NCBI GenBank assembly: GCA_022826685.1
Contig: JAJDUL010000034.1
Span: 1 to 64,000, forward strand
Origin: Gemmatimonadota bacterium
GTDB lineage: Bacteria > Gemmatimonadota > Gemmatimonadetes > Palauibacterales > Palauibacteraceae
Direction of reading: 5' to 3'
DNA: 64,000 bases
Shown here: positions 23,467-31,485 of the stretch, piece after piece
Layout: each line of letters opens with the position of its first letter
How positions within the stretch are numbered: the stretch's first letter is position 1
The notes under the pieces: model-generated
What the model was told of the DNA's origin: nothing
Databases searched by the model: none
The model's input: only the letters and a program-made list of their open reading frames with translations
Program-made: the position numbers and the translations under genes

Positions 23467-25733
23467 CTCTCCAACTCTACGCGCCGGGCTTCGCGAACCA
23501 CTTTCGCCCGGCCTTCCGAGAGCACTTCCGTCAAGCGCGCCGGCTCGGAGTCGATGACCTCGAACACGCGGTCGCCGAAATGGTCGACGAGTACTTCCGC
23601 GGTCCGCTTACCGACGCCCGCATAATTGCGGACCATGTGCCCGATGGGCCCTCCGGCCGGCTTCGCGGCTGGCTTTGCCGCCGGCTTTGCGGTCCCGCCG
23701 GCCGGCTTGCCGGCCCCTCCCGTCTTGCGGGCGGCGGGCCTGTCGCGAGTCGGAGCGTCCTCGCGCTTCGCGTCTTTCCTTGCCTCTCCCCCGGCCGGTT
23801 TCTCATCGGCGACCGGGCCGATACGAGGCGCCCCCGTCTTCTTCGCCGCGCTCGGCGCAGCCGTCCGCCCCCGGGACCCCGACCGGTAACGTCCCAGCGT
23901 TCGCCGGGAAGGCGTCTTCTCCCGGGCGCTCGGTTGACTGTCCCGGGTCTCCGGCTCGCGCTTCGGCGCGGACGCCGCGGGCTCCTTCTTCGGCGCGGAC
24001 GCCGTGGGCTCCTTCTTCGGCGTCGCCTCTTCGCGACTCGGCCCCGCAGCCCGCTCCCGCTGTTCGCGCGCCTTCGGCTGGCCGCGGCGCTCGGCGGACC
24101 TGCCATCCTGCCGATCCGCCGGGCCCTGATCCGGCCGGCCCCGATCCGGCCGGTCTTTCGCGGTCGTCTTTGCGCCCCGCGCGCCGGCCGGGTCCTTGCG
24201 GCGCTCGGGTCGAGACGGCTCCGCCTTCCGCTGCTGAGCCGGCTTTTTCCGCTGACCCGGCGCGCCCGCACCGGCCGCCCGGGAGGATGGCGCACTCCGT
24301 GGCGCCGGCTCTTGCCGGGGTGCCGGCTTGCTCCGGGGCTCCGGCTTGCTCCGGGGCGCCGCCTCGCTGCGGTCTGCCGGCTTACTCGGGGACGCCGCCT
24401 CGTCGCGAGCCGCCGGTCCGCGCCGGAAGCGGTCGAGCGTCTTGCGCGCGGCCCTCGCCGCAGCGGACAGGGGGGACCGACCACCCGCCTCGTCCGAGCT
24501 CCCGTCCGACGCCGACTCCGCCTTGCGCGCGGGCGCGGCCGGGGCGGCCGCCACGGTCAGATAATGATTGCCGTCCTCGTGCCGGGACATCCGGACGACG
24601 CCCGCGTCGTGCGCCGCACGCAGGAACAGGCTGAACTTGCTGAAGCCGAAGACGCCTTCATCGAAGGCGGCGTCGTACTGCAGAAGCTTGCGCTTGGCCA
24701 TCGAGTCGCGCACCGGGGCTCCGTCCGGGGAGAGTTCGGCCACCGCGCGCTTCAGCGCCTCGTAGGCCCCTTCGACGGCGGCTGCGGAGGGATCCGTCGT
24801 CTTTGCCGACGGTTTCCCGGCCTTCGCGGGTGCGCGTTCCTCCGGGGCTTTCGGAGCGGACGCGCGGCCGCGGCCTCCGCGACGGCCGCGCCGACCGCGG
24901 CTCCTCGCCGTCCCGGCCTCCCCCCTGGAGGACACCGAGTCCCCGGCCGACGACGATGCCGACGCCGCGCCGGACGGCAGGCCGACATCGTACTGGCCGT
25001 TCTCCCGCTTCTGCAGCACGATTCGATTGCGCTTGGCCGCTTCGCTCAGGAATCGATTGAATCGGGAGAAACCGGCCGTCTTCTCGTCGAAGCCCGGGTC
25101 CATCTCCAGCATCACCTGCTTCAGGCGATCCGACCGCATGACATCGCCGCGCTCGGCCATGCGCGCGACGGCCCTGCTCGTCAACTCCCACGGGTCGTGC
25201 TTCTCGGTCTGGATCTCGTCGGCCGACTTGAGCCCGGACAGTCGGTTGTAGCTGTAGTACTCGTCGCAGTTCTGGACGAGGATGTCCGAAGTGGATTCCT
25301 GGAGCCCCACGCCGATCACGTACTTCCCGTACTCCTTCAGCTTCAGCACGAGGCTCGAAAAGTCGGAGTCCCCGGAGAGGAGGATGAAGGTCCCGATCTC
25401 GGGGCGCGTGAACACCAGTTCGAGCGCATCGATCGCGAGCCGGATGTCGGTCGCGTTCTTCTTCGACGACCCGTAGGCGGGCGCGAAGATGAGGTCGACG
25501 GAGGACTCGGAGAGCGGCACGATGTACTGGGGGTAGCGTCGCCAGTCCGCGTACGCTCGCTGGACGGCCACCTTGCCGCGGATGATGTCCGAATCGAGGA
25601 AGTTCCGGAGTTCCTGTCCCAGGTTGGACCGGATCCCCATGGTCACGTTGTCGAAGTCGATGAGAAGCGCCGCGGCGTCTGCCATATCGGCGGAGGGGCG
25701 CCGGTGAGGCGCCCGCGTGTACATGTCGTTCAT
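23463..25733 (-). CDS. NYN nuclease-like protein with two OST-HTH/LOTUS domains, a long disordered region and a C-terminal HhH
   Basis: 756 aa from ATG 25733 with AGAGGG upstream. Residues about 20-165 form a NYN/LabA (DUF88) PIN-like domain with acidic residues in LLIDFDNV (D26, D28), ATDIRLAID (D96) and LLSGDSDFSSLV (D122, D124). Residues about 180-250 and 318-395 resemble OST-HTH/LOTUS domains: SDRLKQVMLEMDPGFDEKTAGFSRF and MAKRKLLQYDAAFDEGVFGFSKF share the same G-F-S-x-F core. An Arg/Gly-rich linker (about 270-292) separates them. Residues about 400-695 are low complexity (Ala, Lys, Pro, Arg). The last 57 residues hold a helix-hairpin-helix-like YAGVGKRTAEVLVDHFGD. NYN and LOTUS domains bind or cleave RNA; the combined role is unknown. 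Confidence 0.85.
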   Translation of the reverse strand: MNDMYTRAPHRRPSADMADAAALLIDFDNVTMGIRSNLGQELRNFLDSDIIRGKVAVQRAYADWRRYPQYIVPLSESSVDLIFAPAYGSSKKNATDIRLAIDALELVFTRPEIGTFILLSGDSDFSSLVLKLKEYGKYVIGVGLQESTSDILVQNCDEYYSYNRLSGLKSADEIQTEKHDPWELTSRAVARMAERGDVMRSDRLKQVMLEMDPGFDEKTAGFSRFNRFLSEAAKRNRIVLQKRENGQYDVGLPSGAASASSSAGDSVSSRGEAGTARSRGRRGRRGGRGRASAPKAPEERAPAKAGKPSAKTTDPSAAAVEGAYEALKRAVAELSPDGAPVRDSMAKRKLLQYDAAFDEGVFGFSKFSLFLRAAHDAGVVRMSRHEDGNHYLTVAAAPAAPARKAESASDGSSDEAGGRSPLSAAARAARKTLDRFRRGPAARDEAASPSKPADRSEAAPRSKPEPRSKPAPRQEPAPRSAPSSRAAGAGAPGQRKKPAQQRKAEPSRPERRKDPAGARGAKTTAKDRPDRGRPDQGPADRQDGRSAERRGQPKAREQRERAAGPSREEATPKKEPTASAPKKEPAASAPKREPETRDSQPSAREKTPSRRTLGRYRSGSRGRTAAPSAAKKTGAPRIGPVADEKPAGGEARKDAKREDAPTRDRPAARKTGGAGKPAGGTAKPAAKPAAKPAGGPIGHMVRNYAGVGKRTAEVLVDHFGDRVFEVIDSEPARLTEVLSEGRAKVVREARRVELES

Positions 25734-25894
25734 GTCCCTCTGTTCCGTTCGTTGCCGCGAACGGTCCGAGGAGGCCCCTCTGCCTCGCCCCCGGTGGCGG
25801 GGGGGATGGTGAGAGGGGTCTACGGACCACCGTTCGCGTTCCCGCCGGTCCGATCGCGGGCCGCTTTGCCCGACGACCGCCGCGGCGATCTGTT

Positions 25895-27487
25895 CTAGTC
25901 GGCCTCGGCGCGTATGATGCGGGCCAGACTCACGCGGCGCGCTTGTGCGCTGGAGGCCTCCGGAAGCTCATCCAGAAAGTGAATGAGATCCGGCACTCTG
26001 TGCTCTGCCAGAGATTCGTGGCAGAAATCCCGGATTTCGTCGGCCGTGATCAGGGCCCCTTCGGCGGTAACCACGCAGGCGCAGATGAGTTCACCCAGCA
26101 CGTCGTTGGGGATCCCGAGAACCGCCGCTTCTTCCACCGCGGGATGGGACCGGAGCTGCGCTTCGATTTCGGCGGGGTGAACGCTGTTACCCCCGCGAAG
26201 TATCACGTCGCTCAAGCGGCCGACGATATGCAGGTAACCCTCCGGGTCGACCATCGCAAGGTCGCCGGTCCTGAGGAAGCCGTCTTCCGTCATGGTTTTT
26301 CGGGTCTGGCCGGGCTGATGAAAATACTCGCGCATCACGTTGAAACCACGCACGGCGAGCTCACCCACGGACTCGGTGGGGAGTTCCCCGTCCGCCTCGT
26401 CGAGCACCTTGAGTTCGACCCCCTCGAGCGGGCGGCCCACCGTGTGCGCGCGTTTCGCCTCGGGATCCGCTGGAGTCGTGATCGAGACCGTGGGGGAGGT
26501 CTCGGTGAGGCCGTAGGCGCTTTCGAGATCCGGGATCAGGCGTCGGCGCGCATCGCGCACGAGGTCGGCGCCGACCGGCGCGCCCGCGATGACCCCGGTG
26601 CGCAGTGAGTCCGGCCCGGTCCCGCCGCGTTCCAGCGCTCGCAGCAGCATCACGAACATGGTCGGGACACCGTGGACGACCGTGGCCTCGTGCTCCCGCG
26701 CGAGCGCGAGCGCGGCCGCCGCGTCGAAGGTCTCCTGCAGCACGAGCGTCCCTCCCGTGCCGAGCGTCGTGAGCAGGGCGGTGAGCCCGAAGATGTTCGG
26801 CAGCGGGACGATGCACAGCGTTCGATCATCGCCGTCCAACCCCAGCCGTGCCGCCGTTGCGAGGGCGGTCCGCACCAGGTTGTCGTGCGTGAGGACGACC
26901 CCCTTCGGGGCCCCCGTCGTCCCGGGCGTATACAGGATCGCGCACGGATCCCGGTGCGGGTCCACCTCCGTCGGCGCGACTTCCCGGCCGCGGCCGCTCG
27001 CGATGAGGTCCTCGAACTGGAAGATCCGGTCGTCGTACCAGAGGTCCTCCTCCCCGACCGTCACCACGTACTGAAGGTCCGGCAGCCGGGTAAGGAGGTT
27101 CTCGAAACGCTGCAGATAGTCCACGCCGCCCCAGTTCTCGGCCGAGATCGCGACGGCGGCCTCGGAATTCCGCAGCGTGAAACGCAACTCGCGCGCCGAA
27201 CAGTTCGGACCGATGGGCACGAGGACGGCGCCCGCTTCCGCGACCGCGAGGGCCGAGATCACGAATTCGGGCCAGTTGGGCAGCAGGACCGCGACGCGGT
27301 CGCCGGGTTCGACTCCCAGGTTGTGGAGCCCCACGGCCAGCGCGCGCGCGTGCGCCGCGACACGGGAGTAGCTCCACGACCCGTCCCGCGCCCGTATGCA
27401 GGGCGCCTGCGGGCTCAACTCCGCGTGTCGGGCGAAGAGGTCGGCGACGCTGAGCGCGGAGGTCGGTGACGGTTCGGCTGCGATCAC
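25895..27487 (-). CDS. Acyl-CoA synthetase/AMP-dependent ligase
   Basis: 530 aa from GTG 27487; ATG 27634 is an alternative but would overlap aroB by 83 nt, and neither start has a clear ribosome site. It is an ANL-family enzyme: phosphate loop ILYTPGTTGAPKGVVLTH (Pro where Ser is usual), SAYGLTETSPTVSI, GFLRTGDLAMVDPEGYLHIVGR and SDVILRGGNSVHPAEIE. The C-terminal catalytic Lys is not evident: the end reads EASSAQARRVSLARI, where most relatives have P-x-x-x-x-G-K. Loss of that Lys would affect the adenylation step. Closest in style to medium/long-chain acyl-CoA ligases. It follows aroB on the same strand. Confidence 0.8.
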   Translation of the reverse strand: MIAAEPSPTSALSVADLFARHAELSPQAPCIRARDGSWSYSRVAAHARALAVGLHNLGVEPGDRVAVLLPNWPEFVISALAVAEAGAVLVPIGPNCSARELRFTLRNSEAAVAISAENWGGVDYLQRFENLLTRLPDLQYVVTVGEEDLWYDDRIFQFEDLIASGRGREVAPTEVDPHRDPCAILYTPGTTGAPKGVVLTHDNLVRTALATAARLGLDGDDRTLCIVPLPNIFGLTALLTTLGTGGTLVLQETFDAAAALALAREHEATVVHGVPTMFVMLLRALERGGTGPDSLRTGVIAGAPVGADLVRDARRRLIPDLESAYGLTETSPTVSITTPADPEAKRAHTVGRPLEGVELKVLDEADGELPTESVGELAVRGFNVMREYFHQPGQTRKTMTEDGFLRTGDLAMVDPEGYLHIVGRLSDVILRGGNSVHPAEIEAQLRSHPAVEEAAVLGIPNDVLGELICACVVTAEGALITADEIRDFCHESLAEHRVPDLIHFLDELPEASSAQARRVSLARIIRAEAD

Positions 27488-27551
27488 TTCGTGCCGGTCG
27501 GTGAATGGATGTGCGAACCCTCGGCTTTTTCCGTTACGGTCGCCGACAATC

Positions 27552-28679
27552 TCAAACGCCCCGGGCCGGTCGTAAAGCCGTTGCGAGAGGTTCTGCGAGA
27601 TCTTCCTCGGCGAGAGCGAAGCTGTGTCGTCCATCCGCGTCGGTGGCCACCTCGCCGAGTTGCGTAAGAAATACGCAGCGGATCCGAGCCTGACGCGCCT
27701 TCTTGTCCTTCGACATCGCTTCCCGGATTTCGGTTGGCTCGCGGTCGGTCTCCCAGTCGCCGCCGAGCCCGCACGCCTCCAGCAGCGCGGCGAGCCGTTC
27801 GGAGGTTCCGCGCTCCGTGATCCCGAGCAGTTCTCCGAGACGAGCCTCGACGCGCATGCCCGCGGCGACGGCCTCGCCGTGGAGGAGCTTGTAGCCCTCG
27901 AGAGTCTCCAGCGCATGGCCGACGGTGTGTCCGAAATTCAGAATCTCGCGTCGGCCGCGCTCCAGCGGATCGTCGCCGACCACCGCCGCCTTGTGCCGCA
28001 CGACGCGCTCGATGAGCTCCGCGGATGCGTCCGGGTCGCCGCTCGCCAGCTCCGAAGACCCGCGCACCATCCAGTCCCACAGTTCCACATCGAGGATCGC
28101 CGCCGTCTTCACGGCCTCCGCCAGCCCGGCGCTGCGCTGGTGCCGCGGCAGCGACTCGAGTACGGCGGGATCGATGAGTACGGCCGATGGGTGATGGAAA
28201 GCCCCGATCAGGTTCTTGCCCGCTTCGGTATCGACCCCCGTCTTCCCTCCCACCGAACTGTCCAGCATGGCCAGGAGCGTCGTGGGAATCTGAATGACGG
28301 GGACGCCGCGCATGTACGTGGCCGCGACGAAGCCCGCCAGATCGCCCGCCACGCCGCCTCCGAGCGCGACGACGGCGGAATCGCGGCCGACCCGCGCGTG
28401 CAGCATGCGATCGCTCAGCGCGGCCCACTGCTCCCGGCTCTTGTTCCACTCGCCCGCGGGGAACGGGAAGAGATCGGCGGCGAGACCGGCATCCTCCAGG
28501 CCGGAAACGACCCCCGCGCCATAGAGCCGCGCGACCTGCGAATCCGCGATCACGGCGTACCGGTGCGCCGGCGCGTGTCGTCGGCAGACCGACGCCGCTT
28601 CGGCGAGCAGGCCCGGTTCGATGTGAATCGGGTAGCTCCCGCTTCCGGCAACCTGAACTTCCAGAGTCCTGCGGCTCAT
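27552..28679 (-). CDS. aroB: 3-dehydroquinate synthase
   Basis: 375 aa from ATG 28679, overlapping the folK stop as ATGA. NAD-binding and active-site motifs are clear: VVALGGGVAGDLAGFVAATYMRG, IPTTLLAMLDSSVGGKTGVD, KNLIGAFHHPSAV, then RREILNFGHTVGHALE with zinc-binding histidines, and LLHGEAVAAGM. The enzyme converts DAHP to 3-dehydroquinate in the shikimate pathway, using Zn and NAD. Length matches bacterial AroB (about 360 aa). Upstream is folK; the acyl-CoA ligase follows. Confidence 0.95.
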   Translation of the reverse strand: MSRRTLEVQVAGSGSYPIHIEPGLLAEAASVCRRHAPAHRYAVIADSQVARLYGAGVVSGLEDAGLAADLFPFPAGEWNKSREQWAALSDRMLHARVGRDSAVVALGGGVAGDLAGFVAATYMRGVPVIQIPTTLLAMLDSSVGGKTGVDTEAGKNLIGAFHHPSAVLIDPAVLESLPRHQRSAGLAEAVKTAAILDVELWDWMVRGSSELASGDPDASAELIERVVRHKAAVVGDDPLERGRREILNFGHTVGHALETLEGYKLLHGEAVAAGMRVEARLGELLGITERGTSERLAALLEACGLGGDWETDREPTEIREAMSKDKKARQARIRCVFLTQLGEVATDADGRHSFALAEEDLAEPLATALRPARGV

Positions 28680-29248
28680 GGGCCTCCATCGGAAGCACCG
28701 GTCAGGCGCAGATCCGTGACGGCGACACCCTCCGGGTCGATAGCGGCCGCCAACTCGGCGATCGAGCGCCCGAGCGCGGGATGTCGCCAGGCGCCGGCGA
28801 CCTCCGCCAGCGGCAGGAGGACGAAGGCCCGCTCCGCGAGGGCGGCGTGTGGAATCGTCAGGCGCGGTGTTTCCGCAATTTCGTCCGCGTAGAGAAGGAT
28901 GTCGAGATCGAGAGGGCGGGAGGAGAATCTCGGCGCGTCCGGGTCGCGTCCCGCGTTCGATTCGAGATCCTTGAGCGAGACGAGCAGAGCGCAGGGCTCG
29001 AGACGGGTCCATCCCACGCAGCAGGCGTTCAGGTAGGGGGGCTGGTCCAGGCCGTACGCGGGCGCGGTCTCATAGACCCTGGAGAACCGGGGTTCGACAA
29101 GCACCGTCTTCGCCAGACGCCGCGCGGCGGCGCGCAGATGGTCGATGCGGAAACCCAGATTCGATCCCATCCCGAGGGCGACCTCCCGCAGCGAGCCGTC
29201 GGTACGGGAGGATGGGATGCGGGAGGATGGCCGACCGGACCCCTTCAA
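28676..29248 (-). CDS. folK: 6-hydroxymethyl-7,8-dihydropterin pyrophosphokinase
   Basis: About 190 aa from TTG 29248. No ATG or GTG precedes the conserved first strand REVALGMGSNLG, so the true start may be TTG 29248 or a CTG just before that strand. HPPK signatures are present: the ALGxGSNLG start, VYETAPAYGLDQPPYLNACCVG, and RFSSRPLDLDILLYADEI with the Mg-binding Asp pair, then IPHAALAERAFVLLPLAEV. The enzyme transfers pyrophosphate from ATP to the pterin alcohol in folate synthesis. It is coupled to aroB (ATGA) and lies 21 nt from the small lipoprotein gene. Confidence 0.9.
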   Translation of the reverse strand: MKGSGRPSSRIPSSRTDGSLREVALGMGSNLGFRIDHLRAAARRLAKTVLVEPRFSRVYETAPAYGLDQPPYLNACCVGWTRLEPCALLVSLKDLESNAGRDPDAPRFSSRPLDLDILLYADEIAETPRLTIPHAALAERAFVLLPLAEVAGAWRHPALGRSIAELAAAIDPEGVAVTDLRLTGASDGGP

Positions 29249-29269
29249 GGCGCGCCGGGCGCCGATTCG

Positions 29270-29482
29270 CTAACGACTCTCCGGGAGGATCGGGACGATG
29301 TTGTTCCCCGGATTCGTGTTGCCCGGCTCATCGAGCGCGGTGTCTTCCGTCGAATCGACGGACGGAACCGTGGGCCCGACGGTGAGGTCCAGACACCCGG
29401 TCGCCGACACCCCGGCCAAACCGATCAGGATCGCACATGTCGCCAGGAAGTGCGTGGCCGTCAGTCTCGCTCTCAATCTCAT
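29270..29482 (-). CDS. Small lipoprotein-like secreted peptide
   Basis: 70 aa from ATG 29482 with AGAGG nine bases upstream. A basic start and hydrophobic stretch (HFLATCAILIGLAGVS) lead to an ATGC lipobox-like site near residue 30. The mature part is short, acidic and rich in Thr, Pro and Asn (DLTVGPTVPSVDSTEDTALD). No family is recognised. It sits between the SusD gene (216 nt upstream) and folK, all on the same strand. It could be an accessory of the SusC/SusD pair or an unrelated small lipoprotein. Confidence 0.5.
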   Translation of the reverse strand: MRLRARLTATHFLATCAILIGLAGVSATGCLDLTVGPTVPSVDSTEDTALDEPGNTNPGNNIVPILPESR

Positions 29483-29610
29483 GTATGCCTCTGTACTCTT
29501 GCTCGGGATCGTTCTCCGCGGCCGGAAGCTAGTGGGGCGGACGACCGCCGCACAACGAGGAAACGTCCGAAGTCCGCCTTTTCTGACACGCCGGGTCCCG
29601 GATGCGCGGA

Positions 29611-29636
29611 GGCCACCGGAACGAAACCCGGTGGCC
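29611..29636 (-). terminator. Perfect 9-bp hairpin downstream of the first susD, possible terminator
   Basis: Arms 29611-29619 and 29628-29636 are perfectly complementary with an 8-nt loop, about 60 nt beyond the SusD stop. No T-run follows, so it may be a transcript-end or stability hairpin rather than a classical rho-independent terminator. The rest of the 215-nt gap shows nothing else. Confidence 0.45.
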
Positions 29637-29697
29637 CCCGCCTCCAGCCTGAAGACCCCTGCGGGCGCATCCGCACGGGATCCCCGGAGAGGAAGTG

Positions 29698-31431
29698 CTA
29701 ACGGACTACGAGATCGGCGTTTGCCGCCCGACTCTCAGTCGCGAGACTCCTCTGGATACGCTCCAGCGAGTACGACGCACGCAGCAGCGCAGCGTCGAGA
29801 CTGCCCGGCACGATCGCGGGCGGGATGGGGTTCCCGGCCGAACTCGCCTCTCCCCCGCCGAAGGTGTAGATGTCCCGCTGCAGCACCTCGAGATCCGCGG
29901 CCGGGATCGGCAGTTGCAGGGCACTTCCCGCCGGCATGATGTCGTTACGCCGTCCGTGCCAGAACTCGAGCCCGCCGAACACGTTGAACACGTTCTCGAA
30001 GTGCTCGAACCACATCGCGTCGCGCAGGTTCCCGCAACGGCCCTGCACATCGTACCGCTTCCGCGGCGTGCACTCGCCCGCCGCGTTGGTCGGCACGGCA
30101 TCCGTCGGGTTCGACGGCGCGGGCGGCAGGCCCGCCTCCATGCGCGTCTTGTTCACGATGTCCGCGGCGGCTCCGAAGTTCCCCATGCGGTAGTGGGCTT
30201 CCGCGACGTAGGTGTCCATCTCCTGGTGCGTCATGGACTCCATCGCGCCGAACTCGCAGCGGCTGCAACTCAGCGTGTAGTCGTCGTATCGCGAGTCGCC
30301 GTAGTGCGACTGCCGGTACGTTCCGCGCTCCGGACGGAAGATGATTGTCGCGTTGTACCGGTGCCGCGGGCCGTACGAGGCCGCCGAAGGGCTCACCGGC
30401 TCCCCGAGCGTGCCGTGCTCGTTGACCGCTGGGAACCGCTTGTCATCCCCGAACGTCATCTCGCGCGCCGTCCGCTGCTCCGTGGGGAACGTGAGCCAGT
30501 CCTGGTACTGGCCGCTCTGATCCGCCATGCCGACCCAGTCCATGTGCATGCGGTGCCAGGTCCGGTTCTCCTGCATGAAGATCTTGATTCCGCTCCACCA
30601 TGGAGTGCCGGAGGAGCGGTCCTCGCCGATGGCCACGAGTTCGCGAATGCCGTTCTCGGAATCCGAAATGACCTTGCCCCAGTTCACGCCCGCGGCCTCC
30701 GCATCCGTCCGCGGCAGGTTGGCCGCACAGCGCGCCTTCCAGCTCACCAGGTAATCGGCGAACTGGTTGTTGTCCCAGGGATTCCCGTTGATCCACGTTT
30801 CCGGGAGCGTGAACGAGGACGAGCGGGCGGCGGACTCCGCCGCATCCAGCCTTTGCATGGCGTACTGGTAGACGGCGTTGTAGTCCACCGTGTCCAGTTC
30901 GCCCGTCAGATCCACCGTCTCGTCGACGATGAACGCCTGATCGTACCACAGCGATAGCAGGCAGTTCAGTATGGCCTGACTCGCCATCGCGAACGTTCGT
31001 GCGCGCACGTTACGCTCGCCTCCGGGGCCGATCTCCAGTCCCTCGTCGAGGGCCCGGATCCCGTCCGAGGCCGCCGAGATGCCGCCGTAGGCGTCACCCC
31101 AGTTCGCCTCGAAGATGTACGACGGACTGTACGAGGCCGAGTTCGGCAGCGGCTCGCGGGGCTCACGGCCGAGGTCGTTCATCCCCATGTTGCCCCAGGT
31201 CGCCGTGTGGCGACTCGACATGTGGTTGAAGGCGAAGTTCGCGTTGTTCCAGTAGTGCCCGATTTCCCAGACCTTGAGGTAGGAGCTCGCGATGAGCGTC
31301 TCCACATCGTCCGGGCCCGCCAGGGCTCGCGCCCGGTCCGGCTCGTTCAGGTTGTCGACCGCAAGGTCGCAACCCGTAAAGCCGACCGTCAGCGCCAGCG
31401 CAATGGCAGGCAGCGTCAGCTTCCTTTTCAT
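29698..31431 (-). CDS. SusD/RagB-family outer-membrane nutrient-binding lipoprotein (pair A)
   Basis: 577 aa from ATG 31431 with GGAGGGG directly upstream. A lipoprotein signal ends in the lipobox FTGC, placing the lipid anchor near residue 20. The mature protein has the SusD/RagB helical architecture. It starts with the N-terminal NEPDRARALAGPDDVETLIASSYLKVWE, includes TPR-like helices, and ends with the conserved FEHFENVFNVFGGLEFWHGRRNDIMP region seen in this branch. SusD proteins sit on the cell surface as a lid over the SusC transporter and bind the nutrient. Cysteines form a CSRC pair (C389, C392) and occur in GECTP and QGRCGN. Encoded 54 nt downstream of its SusC partner. Ligand unknown. 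Confidence 0.92.
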   Translation of the reverse strand: MKRKLTLPAIALALTVGFTGCDLAVDNLNEPDRARALAGPDDVETLIASSYLKVWEIGHYWNNANFAFNHMSSRHTATWGNMGMNDLGREPREPLPNSASYSPSYIFEANWGDAYGGISAASDGIRALDEGLEIGPGGERNVRARTFAMASQAILNCLLSLWYDQAFIVDETVDLTGELDTVDYNAVYQYAMQRLDAAESAARSSSFTLPETWINGNPWDNNQFADYLVSWKARCAANLPRTDAEAAGVNWGKVISDSENGIRELVAIGEDRSSGTPWWSGIKIFMQENRTWHRMHMDWVGMADQSGQYQDWLTFPTEQRTAREMTFGDDKRFPAVNEHGTLGEPVSPSAASYGPRHRYNATIIFRPERGTYRQSHYGDSRYDDYTLSCSRCEFGAMESMTHQEMDTYVAEAHYRMGNFGAAADIVNKTRMEAGLPPAPSNPTDAVPTNAAGECTPRKRYDVQGRCGNLRDAMWFEHFENVFNVFGGLEFWHGRRNDIMPAGSALQLPIPAADLEVLQRDIYTFGGGEASSAGNPIPPAIVPGSLDAALLRASYSLERIQRSLATESRAANADLVVR

Positions 31432-31485
31432 GACCCCTCCATTACTCAAATCCATGTCCATCCGAACCCCCGTTCCTGGAGGGCG

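Noticed and set aside
25734-25894. Possible hairpins between the acyl-CoA ligase and the NYN gene
   Set aside because: Short GC-rich stems (GGACC/GGTCC) without T-run; no firm regulatory meaning.
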